Origin: Allomyces macrogynus ATCC 38327
Taxonomy: Eukaryota; Blastocladiomycota; Blastocladiomycetes; Blastocladiales; Blastocladiaceae
Length of the DNA stretch: 13,489 nt
Assembly (NCBI GenBank): GCA_000151295.1
Contig: GG745361.1
Location: 181,408 to 194,896 of the forward strand
Reading direction: 5' to 3'
Part shown: positions 6,591 to 13,489 of the stretch, in pieces
Numbering within the stretch: position 1 is the first letter of the stretch
Layout: each line of letters opens with the position of its first letter
Made by a program: the position numbers and the translations under genes
Notes under the pieces: model-generated
What the model was told of the DNA's origin: nothing
What the model saw: only the letters and a program-made list of their open reading frames with translations
Databases searched by the model: none

Positions 6591-9500
6591 TCACGCGACT
6601 TCGAGCTTGAGCCGGATCCCCATGGCCAGCAGCTCCGTGCACAAGTACCGGAACACGTACGGGATCGCGACCACATCAATCTTGGACTTGTCGCCACACG
6701 CGCGGCACACGACGGTCCGGCGGAACCCGTCCTGCGCCGGCAACGAGACCGCACCGAGGAACGACCCGCACGCCTTGCAAATATGCGTCTGCGAGTAATC
6801 CGAGCAGTTCATAAGCCGGTCCTGCAGCAGGAACGAGACGCCGTGGCCGAGCAGCGAGTCGCGCTCCATTTCACCAAACCGGATCCCACCGTTGCGCTTG
6901 CGCCCCTTGACGGGCTGCATCGTCAAGTTGTGCACGGGCCCCGTCGTGCGCACCTGGTACTTGTCGGAGACCATGTGCCGCAGACGCTGGTAGTAGACGA
7001 TGCCGAGGTAGATATCGGCCTTGAACTCCTCGCCCGTGATCCCCGAGTACATTGGCTCGTTGCCGAGGTGGTTGAACCCGGCCGCGGCCAACTGCTCGCC
7101 GAAGAACGACGCGGCCGTATGGTCCTCGTTGAACTTGAACGGTGTCGCGTCCTGCTTGAGCCCGTGCAACGCGCCAGACTTGGCCGCCATTTGCTCGACA
7201 AACATACCAATCGTCATGCGGGACGGGAACGCGTGCGGGTTGATGATCACGTCCGGCACGATGCCCGTCTCCGAGAACGGCATATCAATCAGTGGCCACT
7301 TTTGCGAACACACGCCCTTTTGCCCGTGCCGCGACGAAAACTTGTCGCCGATGACCGGTGGACGCGGAATGCGCAGCTTGATGTGCACTTTTGTGCAGGG
7401 TCCGTCGCCGTTATCGTTGCCGAGCACGCGCACCGTATCGACGTACGCGTCCTCGAGCCCCTTGTACTTGGCGTACCGCACGCGGCCCGTCGTCTGGTCG
7501 ACAATCGCGGCAAGCGGATCGCCCTGCTTGATTTTCACGCCAACGGCGACAAACCCGTCCGAATCGAGCAGGTCGTGGTCGCCGAGTTCCGCCGGGTACC
7601 CGAAATGCACGCTGAGCGGCTCGCCGCGGTTGCGGTAGTCGTCGAGGTCGACAATCTCCGACTTGTAGACAGTGCCGTACCCGAATCCGCGCTCGTGCGC
7701 CGACTTGTTGAGAATCATGGCGTCTTCCATATCATAGGACGTGTAAGAGATGACGGCAATCACGGCGTTCGTGCCCATCGGGAACTCGTCAAACCCGTAG
7801 TGGTCGTGCAAGTTCGGGCGCACAATCGGCGTCTGTGGCGTCTGGATCCGGTACATCTTGTTGTCGGTGCGCCGCTGAATCGCCTGCGCGGGCGTGCCCA
7901 TCGTCTGCTTGCCCATCTGGCACTGGTACATGTTGCGCGGCGACTGGTTAAAGTCCGAGAACGGCGTCAGGTTCGCGACCACCGACAGGATCGACGTCGG
8001 GTCCAGCTCAATGTGCGTCGTGACGCCGGGCTTGACGTCGTCCTTCATGCACGCAATGTCGAGGTAGACTTGCTCAAACGAGCCCACGTAGTCGGTCGGG
8101 TTGCTGCTGGGCACCGCGGCGTCGCCAGAGATACCGGAACCGAGGTACGTGACGGGCCGCACCATGCGCGCTGGGCACGCGAACAGGAACAGGCCCGGGT
8201 ACTGCCCGCCGTTCGACGGCGGCACGTACCCGATCTCCAGGTCGGTCGGGACCGCGTGCGCGCCGTGGAACTTGGCGTGCCGCAGCCGGGCGGCCATGTA
8301 CTTGCACACGTTCGGCGGCGCGAACCCGACGACGCGGCCGTCGAGCTGCACGTTCAGGTCCTGTTCGCCCGGGATCACAGCCGCGGTGACGGGGGTCATG
8401 CCGAGCGCAACGAGCAGCGGCACAACGCCGTCGGCGCGCGATGCGCGCGTGGTGATGACGCACGTGTGCGACAAGTGGTTGAGCAGACCGCACGGCGCGC
8501 CGTCGGGCGTGTGCACCGGGCACAAAAAGCCCCACGCCTCCGGAAGAAGCTTGCGCACGGGTGGGTCGTCTTGAGTTCGGCAAAGAAGGCGCCACGATGC
8601 ACGCACCGGAAGTGCGACAGGTACCGGTAGAAGTTGAGTTTCTCGGCGACAATCGTGTACCCGGACATTTGCTGCAAGTCCATGCCCGTGTTCGTCACGA
8701 TATTGCCTGTCGCCAAAAAGTACTCGAGCTTGCGGCCCATATCGGCCGGCACGCGCGCGAGGATCTTGGTCAGGAACTTGGGGTCCTTGATATCCGATGT
8801 CGCCGGACGCAGGCGCAGTTCCGTGCGGATCGCGGTCGTCAGGCCGACCAGGTAGTCTTCGAGCTTCTCCTTGAGGTAGGCGCCGTATAAGTGCCCACCG
8901 AGCAAGATTTCCTGATGCTGCGGCGAATCCGGGTTGTCCTGCGCGCACTCGCCGGCAACGAGCGCGTAGAGCTTGCGAATCATGAAGACGAGCTGGTTGA
9001 ACTTGTCGGCGTACGAGTCGAGGTGGACGAGCACGAGCTTGCGCAGCAGTTCGCGGCCGTTTTCGATATCGGTCGTGTCCTCGGCGAGCCCGAGCACGAC
9101 GTGGAACCGCTTGCCGAGGTAAGCCAAGCACGCCTCCTGCGAGAACAAGCCGTGCGCCTTGAACGACCGCAAGAGCAGTTCGACGCGCGACGTCATGAAC
9201 GTGTTGGCCGCGTTGCCCTGCACGATCGCGTCAAAGATTTGCTTGTCGGTCGCGCCCGACAAAGCGCGCAAGATGAGCATGACCGGGATCAGGAATTCCT
9301 GCTTGCGGTAGGCAAAACGGAACGTGGCGGCGCCGTCGTGCAGGTAGTGCAGCGTGTTGGTCTGCGAGGTCTGGTCGGCACGAACGCACCGGATCTGCAC
9401 ACCATACTCGGAGTAGGACGGGCCGCGGTTCGTGAACGACGGGCGCACGAGCGCGAGCGGGTGGTTGCGGCGGCCGACAATGAGCATGCGCACGATACGC

Positions 9501-10129
9501 TCGATCCCGTTGACGATGAAGTAACCGCCCATCTCCTCGGGCTCCTCGTGGTGCGCGACCAGGTCCTTGGACGGCAGGTTGTACAGGTTGCACTTGTTGG
9601 ACCGCACCATGACCGGGATGCTGCCCATGTCCTTGATCATCGTCTGGGGGTGGCCATCGTTAAGCGACACGCACAGCTTGACTTGCAGCTTACCCTTGTA
9701 GGTGGTGAGGCGCTCGCGGCACTATCGGGCGTCGCAGATCGTCAGCTTCCTTGCCGCTCCGTGCACGCACATGAGCGGACAGACGGCGGAGAATCAAACC
9801 TCGGTCGGGTAGGTCAACCGCTGCACAGCCTTGGCCTTGTCCGGGATCATGGGCCGCGCGAGCTGAATCTCCTCGATCCAAAATGAGATCTTGTCGCCGA
9901 GCCCGCCATTCGCGTCCGACTTGTGATCGTGCAGCGACTTGCGGCCGAGGTCGCGGATGAACAGGTCGAGCAGCGACGGCGCGTTGGCGCCGAAATCGGT
10001 CAGGTTGTTGAAAGACTCGAGGTGCGGGGCGACCAGCGCGTGCAGGTGCGGGTAGAGCGACCCGGCCTCGGGCAGCGCCTGCGCGTTGTGCGCGCGCGTC
10101 ACGGCGCCGAATAAGTCGGTCGACGGCAT
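6591..10129 (-). CDS. RPA135: DNA-directed RNA polymerase I second-largest subunit (RPA135/RPA2), with an internal frame break
   Basis: Beta-like catalytic subunit of nucleolar RNA polymerase I, which makes the large rRNA precursor. Exons run 10129-9800 and 9721-6591, with an intron 9722-9799 (donor GTTTGA, acceptor ATAG); the join gives YPTE-CRERLTTYKGKL. The product is about 1150 aa, the usual size. Pol I identity comes from the N-terminal PHLESFNNLTDFG, the CRERLTTYKGKL segment, and the C-terminal AIPYVFRYLCTELLAMGIRL. Catalytic-core motifs are GGYFIVNGIERIVRML, WGFLCPVHTPDG, YDMEDAMILNKSA (metal-B acidic motif) and GDKFSSRHGQKG. The C-terminal zinc site is CKAC...CRAC, within 6690-6780. 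At 8556-8569 the frame shifts between ELKTT and VRKLLPEAWG, which are almost adjacent in the family (ELKTTTVRKLLPE). Two extra bases, or one missing base, break an otherwise intact gene, so either the sequence has an error or translation is recoded. It is divergent with RPN3. Confidence 0.95.
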
Positions 10130-10184
10130 GGCGATGGATTCGGTGGCGGCGTCGTCCGTCGTCGTGCCGACACCGGGTTGGTGA

Positions 10185-10207
10185 TGGTGGTGGTGGTGGT
10201 GGTGGTG
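10185..10207. repeat. (TGG)n microsatellite in the RPA135 leader
   Basis: An uninterrupted run of TGG, about 7.7 copies, reads as CCA repeats on the RPA135 sense strand. It sits 56-78 nt upstream of that gene's start codon, so it is probably in the promoter or the 5' untranslated region. Confidence 0.85.
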
Positions 10208-10304
10208 AACAGGGAGCGATCAGCGCGAGCGTGCGGTGGGCGAGATGCGCAGTGGTCATGCGCTGTCAGCTGCTCTGTTGCTCTGCTGTGTTGAGCAGGG
10301 ACCT

Positions 10305-10324
10305 GTCAGGTGCGGTCAGGTGCG
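10305..10324. repeat. Perfect 10-bp direct duplication GTCAGGTGCG x2
   Basis: Two adjacent identical copies lie in the middle of the divergent RPA135-RPN3 promoter. They could be paired protein sites or a slippage product; the sequence alone does not say which. Confidence 0.8.
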
Positions 10325-10611
10325 GCTGGGAGACAGTGTTTCCCGCGGCAAGCCTTCTCTCGCACGTGCTCCGCGGCTCGTCATCAGAAGCGCGTCGTTG
10401 AGCTTGCTGCTCGTCGTCAAGCTGGCGCGCTGATCACCGCCACCACCGACACAACAACCGTGCACGATCACGACCTGCACGTGTTGACCACGAAAGGACC
10501 AGCAACCGCGCGCTGCACAACACGAGAGCGCTACCAGCACGCGTTCCCGCCGCAGTAACCCGCCCATCCATCTCCACAACTCGTCCAATCCGACGCGATC
10601 GAACGAAAATC

Positions 10612-12292
10612 ATGACCAAGGACGACACGGCCGCCATGGATGTTGACCCGGCGCCTCCCGCCGCGCCCGTCAAGACCGAAGACGCGCAGGCGTTGTTCCT
10701 GGCCGGTATGCGGTCATTATTGTGACGAGCCGGCGAGCTGTGCACGGGAAACTCATCGCACGCTTGCTCGCTCTCACAGACATCAAGCATAATGTCGCGC
10801 TGCTCGAAAAGGCCGTGGCCGTGCACGAGACGCGCTTTGTCACGCGTGTGTTGCGCACGACGTCGGCCATCCGCCGCCGCTTAACGCAAGAGTACCTCGT
10901 CAAGGCCATCACGCAGTCGCTGCCGGCCGGTACGCTCTTTGCGCGAAGAAACGCGACGTGAACGGAGACCCTGACGCGAATTTTCTTGGACAAATAGGCA
11001 ATGCTCTTGCCTCCACGTACCTCAGCAAGCTCGATGCCGATGTCATGCAGACCGACGACGACGCCACGGCAACACCCGCGGTCGCGCCCGAAGTCGAGGC
11101 CTACCTCGGACTCCTGACAATTGTGTTCCTGCACGACCAGAAAAAGTACCAGGAGGTGCGCGCACTTTTTATTCGAGAAATGCGTCCCCTTTAATTCAAC
11201 GAATGCTCACGCATATTTCCCCAACTCCAGGGTCTCGACGTCGCCACCTCGGTTGTGCAGGCCATCCAGCACGCGAACCGGCGCTCGCTCGACCAAATCG
11301 CCGCCAAGGTCTACTTCTACTACGCGCGATTCCATGAGCTGCTCGGTTTCGAGGCGGCTTTGCGCCCGGCGCTGCTCGCGTTCCACCGCACGGCGACGCT
11401 GCGGCATGACCACGAGTCGACCGCGACGCTGCTCAACCTGATCCTGCGCAGTCTGCTCAACGCCAACCTGATCGAGCAAGCCGACAAGCTCGTCTCTAAG
11501 TCTGGCGGCCTGCCGGCCTCGGCGAGCAACAACCAGCTGGTGCGGTTCATGTACTACCAAGGGCGGATCAAGGCGATCCAGCTCGATTACTCGGCGTCGC
11601 ACAACTACCTGCAGCAGGCGATTCGCAAGGCGCCGCAGACCGCGGCGACGACGGGCTTTTTGCAAGCCGCGACGAAGCTGGCCATTATCGTGCAGCTGCT
11701 CATGGGCGAGGTGCCCGACCGCGCGATTTTCCGGCCCACGGCGATGCGCGCGCCGCTCGAGCCCTACCGGCAGCTGGTCCTGGCTGTCCGGCAGGGCGAC
11801 CTGGTGAAATTCAACGCAACGGTTAAGGACGCGGCGCCGCGGTTTGCGGCGGACCGCACGCAGACGCTGATTGCGCGGCTGCGGCACAATGTGATCAAGA
11901 CGGGCATGCGGCTCATTTCCGTGGCCTATGCGGCCATCTCGCTGCGCGATATCTGCGCGCGGCTCGGGCTCGATGGCGAGGAGGACGCCGAGTTTATGGT
12001 GGCGAAAGCCATCAAGGATGGGGTTATTTCGGCGACGATCGACCACGCGCGCGGGATTGTCGTGTCGTCGGGCGCCGAGGCGGCGGCCGACGTGTATGCG
12101 ACGCGTGAGCCGCAGGTGGCCTTCCATCACCGCATCCAGTATTGTCTGGATTTGCATAACCAGTCGGTGCAGGCGATGCGGTACCCGGACGGGGTCAAGA
12201 AGTCGTCCAAGGCGTTTTCGGATTTGGATGAGATGCGCGAGCTGGAGAAGGAGATTCAGCAGTCGCTCGAGGAGGACGATGAGGATTTCTAA
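10612..12292 (+). CDS. RPN3: 26S proteasome regulatory subunit RPN3 (PSMD3), four exons
   Basis: PCI-domain subunit of the 19S regulatory particle lid, a structural part of the 26S proteasome. Exons are 10612-10705, 10780-10929, 10998-11155 and 11231-12292, giving 487 aa, a little shorter than the human protein (534). The N-terminus MTKDDTAAMDVDPAPP is acidic and Pro/Ala-rich. It is followed by LLEKAVAVHETRFVTRVLR, RRRLTQEYL and PEVEAYLGLLTIVFL, then helical repeats with LRHDHESTATLLNLILR, ADKLVSKSG and YYQGRIKAIQLDYS. The PCI domain (about 310-435) contains GEVPDR just upstream, then LIARLRHNVIKTGMRLIS, EDAEFMVAKAIKDGVI and YATREPQVAFHHRI. The C-terminus is acidic (EEDDEDF), as in other family members. 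All joins keep the frame and use GTATGC, GTACGC or GTGCGC donors. The start ATG is the first in the frame after the promoter gap. Confidence 0.95.
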
Positions 12293-12976
12293 AGCGCGTG
12301 ATTGAGCATAATCGCGCGGACGGGGCCGGGCGCGGGATAGCAGGTCGCAACGGCGCGTCAGTACGCGTCGGTGCGCGTCAATGCGCGTCGGCGGTGGTGG
12401 GCATGGAAGCGAACATGTGCATTTTGTTCTGATTATCAGCCGCAACGGACCGGTTCTGGACGTTAATTGGTGATCGCTCGTCCCTGCCTGCTTGGCGCCG
12501 TCAGGCTGGCTGGTTGGCTGGAGATGATTTACGTGGGTGGGCGACGTTTGCAAACAGCTGATCAGAGCACCAGGCGCGAAGCGGCCACCACGGCCAAGGC
12601 CACAACATCCACTCGGCCGCGCTACCATCAGACGGAGCGGTCAACGGCCGCACTACGCCAGTCGCCAACGCACCCACACGCGACCCTGCTGCTGCCTCCG
12701 TCAATACCGCGCACCCCCGGCCTCCTCACCCACACCAACTTGCCGCATTCCACGCGCCAGACCGTGCTCCACTCGCCCCGCCGTACCGAGCGCCCGCGCT
12801 GCCCCCCCTGGTCCGTTCCTCCACGTCCAGCCGGGAGCCATCCTTATCAGCTCGCATTCGACTGCAATGACCAACCTCTGTCCCTCTTTTGCCGACGACG
12901 TGAACAGAATCCCTCTCTTTCCCGCGCGCGCGCCCACCCATCCTCTTCCGCACGCATCCACTCTCGACCAGCAACC
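12293..12976 (+). other. RPN3 3' region and promoter of the right-edge gene
   Basis: No gene supported over 684 nt. The first part holds the RPN3 3' end and the 10-bp phased repeat at 12351-12390. The last part, from about 12870, is pyrimidine-rich (runs such as CCCTCTTTT and CCCTCTCTTTCCC), as is common just ahead of start codons in fungal promoters, and leads into CAACCATGG at 12977. Open frames on the minus strand here extend from the antisense of neighbouring genes and look like shadows. Confidence 0.45.
12351..12390. repeat. Four 10-bp units with a perfectly phased CGCGTC core
   Basis: Four consecutive decamers share the hexamer CGCGTC at 12354, 12364, 12374 and 12384, while their other bases differ. 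The reverse strand therefore reads GACGCG at exact 10-bp spacing. The unit resembles the ACGCG core bound by MBF-type factors in yeasts. Confidence 0.8.
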
Positions 12977-13489
12977 ATGGGCAATCCGCAGCGCGTCAGC
13001 AAGCGGCACCTCAAGCGCACGACGACCGCGCGGCTGCACATGGGCGTGCACCGCGACTGCCCGCACGAGTGCTGCCACCAGACGCCACCACACGCGGCAC
13101 GCCGTATCGACCTGCACCGCCGCGCCATGGCCAATTTCTCGGCGCGCGCCGCCGCCAACACGACGGGTATCAATCCTATCACGCAGCCCACCCGCCCTTT
13201 GCGTGGGATCACGAACCGCGATCTCGACTTGGACTTGGAACTCGACCGGCTGCTCTCGGCGTCGCGGCCCGTCACGGCATCGCCGCTGCAAGTGCCCGGG
13301 TCCGGGTCCGGGTCGGCGTCCGGGACCGGGACACCTGCTGGGCCCACCGGCGCGGGGTCCAACGGTGGGCCGTTCCGGCTCGGTCTGCGCCCGTCGGCGG
13401 CCAGGAACGTGTCGACTGCCGCACCCCCTCCCCCGGCGCCCGCTGGCGCCGGCGCTGGTGCCGCGGGCGCAATCCGTACGTGGCCTGCC
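12977..13489 (+). CDS. Unrecognised protein, N-terminal part (runs off the right edge)
   Basis: An open frame from ATG 12977 (context CAACCATGG, after a pyrimidine-rich promoter) runs 171 codons to the window edge without a stop. It begins MGNPQRVSKRHLKRTTTAR, strongly basic. Next comes a Cys/His-rich piece, HRDCPHECCHQTPPH (about residues 27-41), that could bind metal but has no full zinc-finger spacing. After a basic stretch and LDLDLELDRLL, a possible short helix, it becomes low-complexity: a GS/GT-rich linker encoded by hexamer repeats, then Pro/Ala/Gly-rich sequence. Such composition fits a regulatory or nucleic-acid-associated protein, but I recognise no domain and assign no function. 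Introns within the stretch cannot be excluded. Confidence 0.55.
   Translation, partial: MGNPQRVSKRHLKRTTTARLHMGVHRDCPHECCHQTPPHAARRIDLHRRAMANFSARAAANTTGINPITQPTRPLRGITNRDLDLDLELDRLLSASRPVTASPLQVPGSGSGSASGTGTPAGPTGAGSNGGPFRLGLRPSAARNVSTAAPPPPAPAGAGAGAAGAIRTWPA
13296..13331 (+). repeat. CCGGGT-type hexamer repeat inside the right-edge gene
   Basis: Three exact CCGGGT units are followed by three variants (CGGCGT, CCGGGA, CCGGGA). They keep the reading frame and encode a Gly-Ser/Gly-Thr linker, the kind of tract that grows by replication slippage. Confidence 0.8.

Larger units (their letters stand above)
10130..10611. promoter_or_regulatory. Divergent promoter between RPA135 and RPN3
   Basis: A 482-nt gap between the start codons of two divergent genes. 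Two CACGTG palindromes (E-box type) lie at 10363-10368 and 10478-10483. A TGG/CCA microsatellite and a 10-bp duplication are listed separately. There is no TATA box. No GGTGGCAAA element, the yeast proteasome-gene (Rpn4) site, was seen by eye on either strand. The shared promoter is certain from gene positions; its mode of regulation is not. Confidence 0.6.

Noticed and set aside
6783..8630. 615-codon open frame on + opposite RPA135
   Set aside because: It is antisense to strongly conserved polymerase coding sequence. Long antisense frames are expected when third positions are mostly G/C, and its product is Arg/Val/His-rich with no recognisable domain.
8891..9886. 331-codon open frame on + opposite RPA135
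   Set aside because: Same antisense shadow effect; it also crosses the RPA135 intron and exon boundary.
6591..10129. Alternative identity as RPB2 or RPC2 (Pol II or Pol III)
   Set aside because: The N-terminal PHLESFNNLTD segment, CRERLTTYKGKL, and the C-terminal AIPYVFRYL...MGIRL fit the Pol I subunit.
11207..12628. 473-codon open frame on - opposite RPN3
   Set aside because: It lies mostly antisense to the conserved RPN3 last exon, and its composition is Arg-rich and unlike a folded protein.
1..13489. CRISPR array, insertion sequence, transposon or viral element
   Set aside because: No spaced direct repeats, terminal inverted repeats, transposase, reverse transcriptase or integrase reading was seen on either strand.

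Overview
The window is a stretch of GC-rich nuclear DNA from a fungus. The evidence is dense, single-copy eukaryotic housekeeping genes with many short GT-AG introns (about 59-84 nt, typically with CTGAC, CTAAC or TTGAC-like branch sites), short intergenic gaps and strong G/C bias at third codon positions. A basidiomycete is the best guess, but an early-diverging GC-rich fungus is not excluded. No prokaryotic, plasmid, phage or transposon signature is visible.

Layout, left to right: a possible last exon of an unidentified + gene (1-171); uracil-DNA glycosylase UNG1 on the - strand (289-1625, five exons); a divergent promoter (1626-1945); the RNA polymerase III subunit RPC11 on + (1946-2403, three exons); the Urm1/MOCS3-type E1 enzyme with rhodanese domain UBA4 on + (2747-4423, six exons); a lower-coding stretch (4424-5147); a small secreted-protein-type gene on + that looks decayed (5148-6071); a convergent 3' gap; the second-largest RNA polymerase I subunit RPA135 on - (6591-10129, two exons and one internal frame break); a second divergent promoter (10130-10611); the 26S proteasome lid subunit RPN3 on + (10612-12292, four exons); a long gap with a 10-bp phased repeat; and the start of an unrecognised gene running off the right edge (12977-13489).

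The genes do not form a pathway. They are core informational and maintenance genes: base-excision repair, Pol I and Pol III transcription, tRNA thiolation/urmylation and the proteasome. Two housekeeping pairs share divergent promoters. I found no convincing new multi-gene system. The observations most worth a second look are the frame break in the otherwise intact and essential RPA135; the secreted-protein gene whose signal peptide and C-terminal domain lie out of frame; a roughly 50-residue acidic tail on the glycosylase; a low-complexity insertion inside the UBA4 rhodanese domain; and a helically phased array of four CGCGTC motifs.
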